Shown: positions 6,459 through 14,461 of the stretch, piece by piece
Layout: each line of letters opens with the position of its first letter
Position numbering within the stretch: the stretch's first letter is position 1
Origin: Chloroflexota bacterium
Lineage (GTDB): Bacteria > Chloroflexota > Dehalococcoidia > GIF9 > AB-539-J10
NCBI GenBank assembly: GCA_020346965.1
Contig: CP070793.1
Location: 1,014,948-1,034,532, forward strand
Length of the DNA stretch: 19,585 nt
Direction of reading: 5' to 3'
Notes under the pieces: model-generated
Told to the model about the DNA's origin: nothing
Database searches by the model: none
Seen by the model: the letters and a program-made list of their open reading frames with translations, nothing else
Program-made: the position numbers and the translations under genes

Positions 6459-6487
6459 ACTATACAGATATGGCAATCTAAAGTCAA
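6459..6487 (-). promoter_or_regulatory. Promoter of the guaB3-type gene
   Basis: On the minus strand TTGACT (6487-6482) and TATAGT (6464-6459) are separated by exactly 17 bases, each with at least five of six consensus positions. The predicted start near 6452 leaves a leader of about 22 bases before ATG 6429. Confidence 0.7.
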
Positions 6488-6519
6488 GGAAACTTGTGGA
6501 TTAAATTATAGCTATTGAG

Positions 6520-6525
6520 TATAAT
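6520..6525 (+). promoter_or_regulatory. -10 box of rsmI, placed for a leaderless transcript
   Basis: A perfect TATAAT ends eight bases before ATG 6534, so the transcript should start at or within a couple of bases of the start codon. No ribosome site precedes the ATG. TTGTGG at 6494-6499 is a possible -35 but with a long 20-base spacer. Confidence 0.5.
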
Positions 6526-6533
6526 TTTGGGTC

Positions 6534-7226
6534 ATGTCAGTGCTTTATGTTATTGCTACTCCTATAGGCAATCTGGAGGATATTTCCCTGCGAGCCTTGC
6601 GGCTTTTGCAGGAGGTGAAGCTGATTGCTGCTGAGGATACACGTACTACGCGGCATTTGCTTAGTGCCCATGACATAAAGACTCCATTGACAAGTTATCA
6701 TGAGCATAGTAAAAGAGGCAAACTTGATTATTTACTCAATCATTTGGAGCGAGAGGATCTGGCGCTTGTTTCAGAGGCTGGTATGCCGGGGCTGAGTGAT
6801 CCCGGTTATGATCTTATAGTTGCTGCAATTGAGCGTGGAGTTTCTGTGGTACCAGTCCCTGGTGCTTCGGCAGTGATTACCGCCTTAGCAATTTCTGGAT
6901 TACCGACCGACCAGTTTCTTTACATTGGGTTTTTGCCACGGCGCAGAGGACAAAGGCAACGTATTTTGAGGTCAATAGCCGAGGAGTCAAGGACAATAGT
7001 GGCTTTCGAGACACCTCATCGACTTAGCGAAGCATTGGAAGATATACAAGAAATTCTAGGGAACAGAAGAATATCTGTTTGTCGGGAACTAACCAAAATT
7101 CACGAAGAGATTTTCCGGGGTAGAGTTAGTCAGGCCGGGGAGTATTTTGTCGAACCAAGAGGGGAATTCACTTTAGTTGTTGAAGGTAAGACTCGCGCCT
7201 GGTTGAAATATCGGGAAAGGAGCTGA
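6534..7226 (+). CDS. rsmI: 16S rRNA 2'-O-methyltransferase RsmI (C1402)
   Basis: A 230-residue SAM-dependent tetrapyrrole-methylase-fold enzyme. It methylates the ribose of C1402 in the decoding centre of 16S rRNA. Family motifs are ATPIGNLEDIS (8-18), AAEDTRTTRHLL (32-43), VSEAGMPGLSDPGY (about 79-92), PVPGASA, and RELTKIHEE near residue 185. It is shorter than E. coli RsmI (286 residues) and lacks the small C-terminal extension. The -10 box eight bases upstream and the lack of a ribosome site suggest leaderless translation. A small Cys-rich gene starts two bases after the stop. Confidence 0.95.
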   Translation: MSVLYVIATPIGNLEDISLRALRLLQEVKLIAAEDTRTTRHLLSAHDIKTPLTSYHEHSKRGKLDYLLNHLEREDLALVSEAGMPGLSDPGYDLIVAAIERGVSVVPVPGASAVITALAISGLPTDQFLYIGFLPRRRGQRQRILRSIAEESRTIVAFETPHRLSEALEDIQEILGNRRISVCRELTKIHEEIFRGRVSQAGEYFVEPRGEFTLVVEGKTRAWLKYRERS

Positions 7227-7227
7227 A

Positions 7228-7431
7228 ATGCGTCGAGGTTGTATTGCTACAGGGAAAGTGGAATGCAGTGATTGTCATCGTCCTATTAAATATGGAGAAC
7301 GCTATCTCATAATAGACGGGGAGAGAGACGAAAAGCAACGCTTTTGTATGGATTGTTGCCTAAGTGGTGGGTATATATCATATGAAAACGAGAAAGGACA
7401 GCAAATAGTCACGTTCCTGCCAAAGGAATAA
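7228..7431 (+). CDS. Small cysteine-rich, probably zinc-binding protein
   Basis: A 67-residue protein. Cys pairs CSDC (13-16, followed by HRPIKYGERY) and CMDCC (about 40-44) make a likely four-Cys zinc ribbon, with one further Cys at residue 5. The beta-rich spacing resembles small treble-clef or ribbon proteins, but I cannot place it in a named family. AAAGGAG overlaps the end of rsmI and lies before ATG 7228. The gene is only one base from the rsmI stop, so the two should be co-expressed. The context (rRNA methyltransferase upstream, MetRS downstream) suggests a translation-related role, which is only inference. Confidence 0.7.
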   Translation: MRRGCIATGKVECSDCHRPIKYGERYLIIDGERDEKQRFCMDCCLSGGYISYENEKGQQIVTFLPKE

Positions 7432-7471
7432 ACACTATCGATTTGGCAGACGGAAGTCTCAGTTTATGACA

Positions 7472-7500
7472 ATGACACATAACAATCAATGATCTACAAT
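7472..7500 (+). promoter_or_regulatory. Promoter of metG
   Basis: ATGACA (7472-7477) and TACAAT (7495-7500) are 17 bases apart, each five of six to consensus. The start would fall near 7507, leaving a leader of about 17 bases with AAGGAAG before the TTG start codon. Confidence 0.65.
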
Positions 7501-7523
7501 AGACTGGCTTTCTAAGGAAGAAT

Positions 7524-9206
7524 TTGAACGAGTATATTTTTATCGGTGTTGCTTGGCCTTATGCCAATGGTCCTCTACATTTGGGGCATATTGCTGGTGC
7601 TTATTTACCAGCGGATGTTTTTGCCCGTTATCACCGCTTGAAGGGCAATAAAGTGCTGATGGTTTCCGGCACCGACCAGCATGGGGTGCCTATCACAATT
7701 CGTGCTGAACAGGAATCTGCAACGCCGCAAGAAATTGTAGACAAATACCATCAGCAATTCATCGATTGTTGGAAGAAATTGGGGATCTCTTTCGATTTAT
7801 ATACCACTACTGGTACTATGAATCATACTCAAGTTACTCATGATATATTCGTCGCTTTACTGAGCAGAGGATTAATTTATAGGGATAGCATGCTTCAAGC
7901 TTTCTGCCCCAAGTGCCGGAGGTTTCTTCCTGACCGTTATCTAGAAGGTACTTGTCCTAACTGTGGCTTCGCCCAAGCAAGAGGTGATGAATGCGACGAA
8001 TGTGGTAGACCCCTGGATCCAGCGGACCTCAAGCAAATTCGCTGTCGCCTTTGCTCTACTACACCTCGGTTCGAATCCTCGGAGCATTTCTTTCTACGTC
8101 TTTCTTCTTTTCAGGATGAACTAACGGCATGGATAGATAAGCAGACTCATTGGCGACGTAATGTGCTCAGCACCTCGCGGAAATTTCTGAAGGAAGGATT
8201 AAGGGATAGAGCGATAACCCGCGATCTGGATTGGGGAGTGAATGTACCGCAGCCGGGCTTTGAACATAAACGTATCTATGTGTGGTTTGAGAATGTAATT
8301 GGCTATTTATCAGCGAGCAAGGAATGGGCAAATATGCAGGGGGACGATGCGGCCTGGCAACCTTTCTGGCAAGGCGATGCAAGGAGCTTCTACTTCTTGG
8401 GCAAGGATAACATCTTCTTCCATGCTCTTAGCTGGCCGGCGACGTTAATTGGCTATGGTGATCTTAATCTTCCTTATAATATCCCAGCTAATGAATTTTT
8501 GACTATCGAAGGAAGAAGGCTTTCCACCAGCCGAAACTGGGCAGTCTGGGTGCATGATTACCTGGAGAGGTATGACCCTGATCCTTTGAGGTATGTTTTG
8601 GCTGCCAATATGCCTGAGACCGGAGACAGTGACTTTTCTTGGCATGAATTCCTGCGTCGCAATAATAATGAATTGGTAGCGACCTATGGTAATTTAGCTC
8701 ATCGCGTTCTCACTTTTGCTTATCGCAATTTCAATGGGGCCGTGCCTGTGCCCGGTGAATTAGATGGGCATAGCCTGAGCTTGCTTAATCAGACTGAAGT
8801 TACCTTACGTGATGTTGACAGCTTACTTTACCGTTGTGAATTTAAGGGTGCGATTAAAAGAGCTATGAATCTAGCTCAGGAAGCTAATCGTTATCTAGAC
8901 GAACAAGCTCCGTGGAAAACTATCAAAACAGAACGAGAGGCTTCGGCTAAATCCGTTTATACCGTTCTTTCCGTGCTGACAGCATTGAAAACGATTCTAT
9001 ATTCATTCCTCCCTTTCAGTTCTGAGAAGCTTCATTACTTTCTTGGATTTGATGGCAATGTGGAGGAACAAGGTTGGAGGATTCAGTTTTTGCCCCCGGG
9101 GCAGAAGATTCGTCAGCCACAGCCACTCTTTGCTAAGTTGGATGAGGACATTGTTGCGGAAGAATCAAGCCGACTTGGCTCACCGAATCAAAATCAAGAA
9201 CTTTGA
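7524..9206 (+). CDS. metG: Methionyl-tRNA synthetase, TTG start
   Basis: A 560-residue class I synthetase that charges tRNA-Met. The ATP-binding signature is HLGH at 19-22 within PYANGPLHLGHIAGAY. The zinc insertion has four Cys pairs (128/131, 144/147, 157/160, 174/177), the double-knuckle form. The second signature, normally KMSKS, reads RLSTS at 332-336 (in EGRRLSTSRNWAVW), so the second Lys is Thr. The anticodon-binding helical domain follows from about 380. There is no C-terminal Trbp111-like domain. TTG 7524 is chosen because AAGGAAG precedes it by three bases and MNEYIFIGVAWPYANG is the expected N terminus; no ATG in frame is as good. It has its own promoter and converges on ftsH with a 26-base gap. 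Confidence 0.95.
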   Translation: MNEYIFIGVAWPYANGPLHLGHIAGAYLPADVFARYHRLKGNKVLMVSGTDQHGVPITIRAEQESATPQEIVDKYHQQFIDCWKKLGISFDLYTTTGTMNHTQVTHDIFVALLSRGLIYRDSMLQAFCPKCRRFLPDRYLEGTCPNCGFAQARGDECDECGRPLDPADLKQIRCRLCSTTPRFESSEHFFLRLSSFQDELTAWIDKQTHWRRNVLSTSRKFLKEGLRDRAITRDLDWGVNVPQPGFEHKRIYVWFENVIGYLSASKEWANMQGDDAAWQPFWQGDARSFYFLGKDNIFFHALSWPATLIGYGDLNLPYNIPANEFLTIEGRRLSTSRNWAVWVHDYLERYDPDPLRYVLAANMPETGDSDFSWHEFLRRNNNELVATYGNLAHRVLTFAYRNFNGAVPVPGELDGHSLSLLNQTEVTLRDVDSLLYRCEFKGAIKRAMNLAQEANRYLDEQAPWKTIKTEREASAKSVYTVLSVLTALKTILYSFLPFSSEKLHYFLGFDGNVEEQGWRIQFLPPGQKIRQPQPLFAKLDEDIVAEESSRLGSPNQNQEL

Positions 9207-9214
9207 ATCTTGCC

Positions 9215-9236
9215 TTGATTCCGGTTTTTGAATCAA
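9215..9236. terminator. Possible weak bidirectional hairpin between metG and ftsH
   Basis: TTGATTC (9215-9221) pairs with GAATCAA (9230-9236) around an eight-base loop, between two convergent genes and including the ftsH stop codon. There is no T run after the stem on either strand, so termination is only weakly supported. Confidence 0.3.
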
Positions 9237-11089
9237 CCGGGACTTGGTTCGGGTGCTAAACCCTCAAATATTTTGTCGAGATCGGGTTCATCCAGAGTTT
9301 CATGAGTTATAAGCTCTTCAGCTAGCTGTTTTAGTTTCTTCTTGTTTGCGGTTAGAACTTTCTTGGCGCTCCTATAAGCCCGCTGGATAATAGCGTGCAC
9401 CTCTTCATCAATTTCGTCGGCTATTTTATCGCCATAATCCCTTTGCTCGCTTATCTCGCGACCTAGAAAGACAAGTTCTTGCCTTTGCCCAAAGATTCGC
9501 GGACCCAATTTGTCACTCATTCCATACTCAGTGACCATTTTTCTGGCCAGTTTGGTTGCTTGCTCCAGGTCGTTTTGTGCACCTGTGGTAACGTCACCGA
9601 AAGTGATTTCCTCGGCAACACGTCCGCCCAAGAGTACTGCTAAGCCGTCGTCGAATTGAGACTTAGTCCATAAATACCGGTCTTCGGCCGGCAACAAGCG
9701 AGTCCAGCCGCCAATCATCCTTCGAGGAACAATGGAAATCTTATGCACGGGATCGGCATTGGGTAACAGCCTAGCAGTCAAGGCATGGCCACTTTCGTGG
9801 TAAGCAGTTATTTCCTTCTCCTTTGGGCTTATTACACGGCTTTTCCTTTCTGGTCCGGCCATAGTGCGGTCGGCGGCATCCTCAAGCTCCTTTAAGGTGA
9901 TATCTTTGCGATTGTGCCGGGCAGCTAGGATGGCTGCTTCATTGATCAGATTGGCTAAATCAGCGCCGCTGAAGCCTGGAGTTTCCTTGGCTACAGTCTC
10001 AAGGTCAGTCTCCTTAGCCAGTGGTTTACCTTTGGCATGTACTTCAAGAATAGCCTTGCGGCCTTTTATATCGGGTAGGTCTATGACAATATGGCGATCA
10101 AAGCGACCCGGGCGCAGCAAGGCCGGATCAAGTATATCCGGGCGATTGGTGGCAGCCACGATAATGATGTTAACACCCGTATCGAAGCCATCCATCTCAG
10201 CCAAAATTTGATTTAGAGTTTGCTCCCGCTCGTCGTGTCCCCCACCTAAACCGGCACCGCGATGGCGTCCTACTGCATCGATTTCATCAATAAATATAAG
10301 GCACGGTGCGTTACGCTTGGCTTGTTCAAACAGATCTCTGACCCTGGCAGCACCGACACCCACGAACATCTCTACAAATTCGCTACCACTAATAGAATAG
10401 AAGGGCACCTTGGCCTCTCCAGCTATGGCTTTGGCTAGCAAAGTCTTGCCTGTTCCCGGTGGTCCTACTAAAAGCACTCCTCGAGGTACACGTCCCCCCA
10501 GCGCCTGGAATTTCTGAGGGGATTTAAGAAATTCCACTACTTCCTGAACCTCTTCTTTCGCTTCTTCAGCTCCCGCTACATCGGCGAAAGTTACATCGGG
10601 CTTCTTGTCTAGACTTAGTCGAGCGCGACTCTTACTGAAATTGAAGGCTTGTGTACCCGCGCCGCGGGCAGCACGGAAGAATAAGAAGTAAAATAGGGCC
10701 CCAAGTAGTACAATGGGTAGAATAACTGTGAGAGCTATAGTCCCCCAATCAAAGCCACTAGCTATAGCATAGAACTCTATTCCTCCTGTGCCCAGATTCA
10801 CCCCTTGTTCTCCTAGATAATCGACCACAGCATCCGTATCAGCCTTGAATACAGTAGTAATTATGGCCGTACCTTCTTCACCACCCTCTAAGCCAGTCAG
10901 GGTTTCACCATCATACTTTATAGTGTCAATTTTATGATCCTCATATTGTCCCTGTTTAGCACTCCCAACAAACTCAGCTAAGCCCACTTCGTCAGGTCCC
11001 CCGCGGGGCAGGTTGACGAGTACCAAAGCAATGATCACTGCTAAAAGTAGCAGGTAGAAAAATCCGCTACGCCACCATTTTACTTGCAT
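9233..11089 (-). CDS. ftsH: ATP-dependent zinc metalloprotease FtsH
   Basis: A 618-residue membrane-anchored AAA+ protease that degrades misassembled membrane and selected soluble proteins as a hexamer. Order: a membrane segment at about 9-27, an extracytoplasmic domain to about 112, a second membrane segment at about 115-139, then the AAA module. Walker A is GPPGTGKT (209-216), Walker B LIFIDE (264-269), the pore loop MFVGVG (241-246) and the second region of homology [18 protein letters not shown] (about 315-332). The protease has HESGH (431-435) with the third zinc ligand Asp at about 507 (QNDLEQAT). Length is usual and all key residues are present. It is monocistronic, with an extended -10 promoter upstream, and ends in a short Pro-rich tail. 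Confidence 0.97.
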   Translation of the reverse strand: MQVKWWRSGFFYLLLLAVIIALVLVNLPRGGPDEVGLAEFVGSAKQGQYEDHKIDTIKYDGETLTGLEGGEEGTAIITTVFKADTDAVVDYLGEQGVNLGTGGIEFYAIASGFDWGTIALTVILPIVLLGALFYFLFFRAARGAGTQAFNFSKSRARLSLDKKPDVTFADVAGAEEAKEEVQEVVEFLKSPQKFQALGGRVPRGVLLVGPPGTGKTLLAKAIAGEAKVPFYSISGSEFVEMFVGVGAARVRDLFEQAKRNAPCLIFIDEIDAVGRHRGAGLGGGHDEREQTLNQILAEMDGFDTGVNIIIVAATNRPDILDPALLRPGRFDRHIVIDLPDIKGRKAILEVHAKGKPLAKETDLETVAKETPGFSGADLANLINEAAILAARHNRKDITLKELEDAADRTMAGPERKSRVISPKEKEITAYHESGHALTARLLPNADPVHKISIVPRRMIGGWTRLLPAEDRYLWTKSQFDDGLAVLLGGRVAEEITFGDVTTGAQNDLEQATKLARKMVTEYGMSDKLGPRIFGQRQELVFLGREISEQRDYGDKIADEIDEEVHAIIQRAYRSAKKVLTANKKKLKQLAEELITHETLDEPDLDKIFEGLAPEPSPG

Positions 11090-11107
11090 ATCTCTATCCT
11101 GGTCTCA

Positions 11108-11116
11108 ATTATAACA
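11108..11116 (-). promoter_or_regulatory. Extended -10 promoter of ftsH
   Basis: The minus strand reads TGT TATAAT (11116-11108), a consensus -10 with the TGn extension. The start would be near 11101, leaving a leader of about 12 bases with AGGATAGAG before ATG 11089. The -35 region is poor, as expected for extended -10 promoters. Confidence 0.55.
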
Positions 11117-11194
11117 AATATATTGCATACTGGAAAATTCGATTCTGGGATTTCCCTGTGCATAGTATTACAGTGGGATTCTAATATTCCATAG

Positions 11195-11623
11195 ATGATA
11201 TCCCAAATATACAGGGTAAGAGTGTCTTGGTCAAATATAGAGACAGATGATATAATATGGAAGGAGGTTACGACCTTTCTGGAAGCGGAGAGAATAGCAC
11301 GCTTGGCTGCCGAGCTTGCTTCTGAGAAGCAGGCAAGAGATATCGCTATGCTGGATGTTAAGACTTTGTGCTCTTTCGCTGATTATTTTGTTATTTGCAC
11401 TGGTGATACTAAGCGGCATATTGAAGCTATTTGGCAAAGCATTAATGACGTATTAAAAACTAAAGGTATCATACCTCATCACAATGAAGGGACTCCGGAC
11501 TCAGGTTGGATGCTTGGTGATTTTGGTTCGGTTATTATTCACATATTTGCCCCTTTAGAACGCGACTATTACCAACTGGATAAATTGTGGGATAAGGCAA
11601 CTCCTGTGGTTAGAATTCAATAG
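11195..11623 (+). CDS. rsfS: Ribosomal silencing factor RsfS (start uncertain: ATG 11195 or CTG 11279)
   Basis: RsfS binds L14 on the 50S subunit and blocks subunit joining when nutrients are scarce. The family core is clear: EKQARDIAMLDV, CSFADYFVICTGDTKRHIEAI, DSGWMLGDFGSVIIHIF and RDYYQLDKLW. The ATG gives 142 residues, but the first 28 (with ISQIYRVRVSWSNIE) do not look like the family. Homologues begin near residue 29, where the sequence reads LEAERIARLA. That residue is CTG at 11279, and AGGAGG at 11262-11267 lies 11 bases before it. A CTG start therefore gives a 114-residue protein of normal length. TATAAT at 11251-11256 lies just upstream but would start transcription within the ribosome site. 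The stop overlaps the convergent ndk stop by seven bases. Confidence 0.9.
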   Translation: MISQIYRVRVSWSNIETDDIIWKEVTTFLEAERIARLAAELASEKQARDIAMLDVKTLCSFADYFVICTGDTKRHIEAIWQSINDVLKTKGIIPHHNEGTPDSGWMLGDFGSVIIHIFAPLERDYYQLDKLWDKATPVVRIQ

Positions 11624-12063
11624 AGCCACATATCAAGTTCTCGATCATAGTTGAGAATCTCCTCTCTCTTGAAGAATAATTCTATTTCCTTTGAGGCGTT
11701 TTCGAGTGAGTCAGAGCCATGTAACAAGTTGTGTCCAATATCGATGCCGAAATCGCCTCTGATAGTGCCACTATGGGCTTTAGCAGGATCGGTTTCACCT
11801 ATCACTTGTCTTATTATTTCCACCGCATTTATACCTTGGAACACGATGGCGATAATTGGGCTAGAGGTGATGAAGTTTACCAAATCGTCGAAGAAAGCCT
11901 TGCCTTTATGAACAGCATAGTGGCGTTGGGCTAAATTCTTGTCCATCTGCGACATCTTCATAGCTACAATCTTAAGCCCTTTCTCCTCGAGGCGAGAGAT
12001 GATTTTGCCGGCCAATCCTCGTTGTATAGCATCCGGTTTAATTAGAACTAAACTTCTCTCCAT
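11617..12063 (-). CDS. ndk: Nucleoside diphosphate kinase
   Basis: A 148-residue enzyme that moves the gamma phosphate from ATP to NDPs through a phosphohistidine. Key residues are present: Lys9 in LVLIKPDAIQRG, RGDFG near 102-106, and the active-site His115 in NLLHGSDS. AAGGAGAT lies seven bases before the ATG. The upstream thioesterase-HAD gene ends 36 bases earlier, so ndk is probably the last gene of the leftward thiL-tsaE-tsaB block. Its 3' end overlaps that of rsfS. Length is normal for the family. Confidence 0.97.
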   Translation of the reverse strand: MERSLVLIKPDAIQRGLAGKIISRLEEKGLKIVAMKMSQMDKNLAQRHYAVHKGKAFFDDLVNFITSSPIIAIVFQGINAVEIIRQVIGETDPAKAHSGTIRGDFGIDIGHNLLHGSDSLENASKEIELFFKREEILNYDRELDMWLY

Positions 12064-12099
12064 GACTTAAATCTCCTTATCCTTTATCTTGGTTTTTCG

Positions 12100-13161
12100 C
12101 TAAATCCTAATAAGTAGGGTGATCAAATCCACGTTTTCCAAAGAATCAATTATTGTGTCAGCTTCTTCAAGGTTTTGCTGAGGGTGTGTGTTGGTTATGG
12201 CTAGGCATCTCATGCCCGCGTTCTTGGCTGCTTTGACTCCTAGCGGGGAATCTTCTATTACAACACAATCGTCGGGTATCACTTCCAGTTTCTTGGCAGC
12301 TGTAAGATATACATGAGGGCTGGGTTTACTTTCAGATACTTCTTGACCAGAAACAACACAATTGAAAGTATCTCTTAGATTGAATTCACTGAGGACTAGG
12401 TCGATATTATCCTTGGGTGCTGAGGAGACCAAGCCCAGTTTGAAATTACCATTCTTTATAGCATTAAGCAGTCTTATTACTCCAGGAAATGGCTTGATAT
12501 TTCCTGTTGCTCTCCGTCGAAAATTCTCTTCTTTCTCTTCTACTATTATTCTGGCATCTCTTTCTGGCAATTCTCTGCCCATAACAGTACCGACTATGAA
12601 GTCATTCCTGGCACCAAAGAGTTTGTTGAAGACTTCCTTGGTGAATTCTATTCCCCTTTTGGCAAAAGTCTCTTGCCATGCAGCGAAATGGAAATGATAA
12701 GAATCTGCTATGACTCCGTCCATATCCCACAGGATTGTCCTTTTTGACCATCTCCAGACGTAGAATAAAAAACTACCATCGACTATGATTGTATCGTCCT
12801 TGAGAGTAAGCACTCCCTTGGTTTCAACGAGCCGTTTTGCCCGTTTAGTGACCCAGGCAGAGGCTTTGATAGGCTCATTAATAGGTGCTACCTGTTTAAA
12901 TCTTATCTCACTCTTGGCAGTAACGCCAAGCTCGATTCCGTGACAGAGCATTGCGTAAGCAGTTACTTCATCGAGCAGGGTATATAGAATACCGCCATGA
13001 ATTACGTTATCCCATCCTTGATGGAGTTTTCCGGCAGTAAACTCAGCAGTAACTCTGTCCCCGTCCTGAACAGGTTTCAATTTCAGCCCTATAGGGTTCT
13101 CCTGGCTACAGGCGAAGCAAAACCTTGCGGTATTTCCGACATCTAATTTGGGCATTTCCAT
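12100..13161 (-). CDS. Fusion of a hotdog thioesterase and a HAD-superfamily phosphatase or mutase
   Basis: A 353-residue protein with two unrelated domains. Residues 1 to about 136 are a PaaI-type hotdog fold, with HQGWDNVIHGGILYTLLDE (about 47-65) as the catalytic helix region of acyl-CoA thioesterases and a Cys pair, CFACSQENP, at the N terminus. Residues about 142-353 are a beta-phosphoglucomutase-like HAD domain: nucleophile motif DMDGV (Asp146, Asp148), motif II VSSAP (244-248), Lys279 in SKPSPHVY and motif IV EDSPLGVKAAKNAGM (303-317). The domains meet without a linker at an A5 run (12741-12745). With one A fewer, the HAD part would start as its own gene, MVKRTILWDMDG. Its start overlaps tsaB by 19 bases. 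Substrates are unknown. Confidence 0.85.
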   Translation of the reverse strand: MEMPKLDVGNTARFCFACSQENPIGLKLKPVQDGDRVTAEFTAGKLHQGWDNVIHGGILYTLLDEVTAYAMLCHGIELGVTAKSEIRFKQVAPINEPIKASAWVTKRAKRLVETKGVLTLKDDTIIVDGSFLFYVWRWSKRTILWDMDGVIADSYHFHFAAWQETFAKRGIEFTKEVFNKLFGARNDFIVGTVMGRELPERDARIIVEEKEENFRRRATGNIKPFPGVIRLLNAIKNGNFKLGLVSSAPKDNIDLVLSEFNLRDTFNCVVSGQEVSESKPSPHVYLTAAKKLEVIPDDCVVIEDSPLGVKAAKNAGMRCLAITNTHPQQNLEEADTIIDSLENVDLITLLIRI

Positions 13162-13880
13162 TTCTTGGTACTCTTTGCTCTAACTCTAGGTGACAAGAGG
13201 GGAGGTCTATCCCTAGGCTTGGTTATGTGAGGTGGGCGTAGATACAATGGCTGTAACGTGACGGGGTCATCTTGCTCACCTTCGCTCAATTTTTGCCAAC
13301 CTAGTATAACCAATGTGCTGGCTCGCCAGAGATCATTACTTTCGGCAATTAATGCTTGTTTACCTATGTTTTTCTGTATTTCATTTAGTAGGTCCGGAGG
13401 GATTTCACCGCAAAAAAGTGTTTTCTGCTTAATCCGATGACTCAGAGCTTCGACTGTGGTTAGATTTTCATGCTCCAGACATTTCCATTCATTGCCTCTC
13501 TGCCTGTAAAGGGCCGTGGCTATTTCCTCGCGCCCAGCATTGCGGATAGGGCGCAGAGGGAGTCCAGTAAATGCAAATGCATAGGCTTCAGTCTCTAATG
13601 TATTTATGCCAAGCAAAGGAATATTCAAGGCGATAGCCAACCCTTTTGCGGTGCTTATACCTACTCGAAGGCCATTGAAACTTCCTGGACCTTTAGCTAC
13701 AATAATTGCGTCTACAGAACTTAACTCCACCTCGGCTTGTTGTAACAGGTAAACCAAATTTGGAAGCAATTCCACTGTGTGGTTTCGTACTGTTTGCCAG
13801 GTCAATGAAGCTAATAACTTACCTTTATGAGATACAGCAACACTGGTAGCACTGGAAGAAGTGTCGATGGCTAATTCCAT
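13143..13880 (-). CDS. tsaB: t6A biosynthesis protein TsaB
   Basis: A 245-residue ASKHA-fold protein. With TsaD and TsaE it transfers threonylcarbamoyl to A37 of tRNAs reading ANN codons. Visible markers are MELAIDTSSSATSVAV at the N terminus and GPGSFNGLRVGISTAKGLA at about 64-82. The C-terminal region after about 220 is basic and proline-rich (RPPHITKPRDRPP), somewhat beyond the usual end. The gene lies 80 bases after tsaE and overlaps the next gene by 19 bases. tsaD and rimI, often nearby, are not in this window. The start ATG has only a poor ribosome site. Confidence 0.92.
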   Translation of the reverse strand: MELAIDTSSSATSVAVSHKGKLLASLTWQTVRNHTVELLPNLVYLLQQAEVELSSVDAIIVAKGPGSFNGLRVGISTAKGLAIALNIPLLGINTLETEAYAFAFTGLPLRPIRNAGREEIATALYRQRGNEWKCLEHENLTTVEALSHRIKQKTLFCGEIPPDLLNEIQKNIGKQALIAESNDLWRASTLVILGWQKLSEGEQDDPVTLQPLYLRPPHITKPRDRPPLLSPRVRAKSTKKWKCPN

Positions 13881-13960
13881 ATCAAAACTCTAATTCATAA
13901 ACTCTAAAGAAATCCCCAAAACATGAGGAATAGAAAAGTCACGGAATAAATTTCAAAGGG

Positions 13961-14461
13961 TTAGCATTTTGTATGCAGAGCCGCAATTTCCCCTCTTTTT
14001 TCGAGTTGTCTTACTAATTCATAATAGTGCTCGCCCTGGGGTTTCAACCAGATAAGACGTTCTGTTTCCGCGGCAGGAATATAGCGTATGGTGATCAATA
14101 GATTATCGCGAGGTATTACCTGCAATCCATTATCTGCCCATTCAACTACACATACTCCGTCGCCAGAGAAGTACTCTTCCAATCCTAGGGCAGCGATTTC
14201 CTTAATATTATTTAGGCGGTAAAAATCGATGTGGTATAAGGGAAGTCGACCATGATACTCCCTTAGGATGATGAAAGAGGGACTGAAGGCATATTCTTGA
14301 ACATAAAGCCCTCGAGCAATGCCTTGAACAAGACAGGTTTTGCCGGTTCCCAACTCACCTACGAGAAGGAAAACATCAGCTTTCCGAGCTATTTCCCCTA
14401 GGTAGCTACCAAGAAGCTGAGTTTGGTCAGGGCTACGCGATTTCAGCTTCAGACATTCCAT
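13961..14461 (-). CDS. tsaE: t6A biosynthesis ATPase TsaE
   Basis: A 166-residue P-loop ATPase that works with TsaB and TsaD. Walker A is GELGTGKT (35-42). Family motifs SPSF (60-63), HIDFYRL (77-83) and VVEWAD (105-110) follow in the expected order. The ATG overlaps the end of thiL by 29 bases in another frame, which suggests translational coupling. Length is close to the usual 150 to 160 residues. It sits directly upstream of tsaB in the same orientation. Confidence 0.95.
   Translation of the reverse strand: MECLKLKSRSPDQTQLLGSYLGEIARKADVFLLVGELGTGKTCLVQGIARGLYVQEYAFSPSFIILREYHGRLPLYHIDFYRLNNIKEIAALGLEEYFSGDGVCVVEWADNGLQVIPRDNLLITIRYIPAAETERLIWLKPQGEHYYELVRQLEKRGEIAALHTKC

Noticed and set aside
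8065..8083. CTCGGTTCGAATCCTCGG resembling a tRNA T arm
   Set aside because: It lies inside metG, encodes conserved residues next to the zinc insertion, and has no anticodon arm or acceptor stem around it.
9864..10211. Plus-strand frame of 115 codons
   Set aside because: Antisense to the AAA+ domain of ftsH, which has all catalytic motifs.
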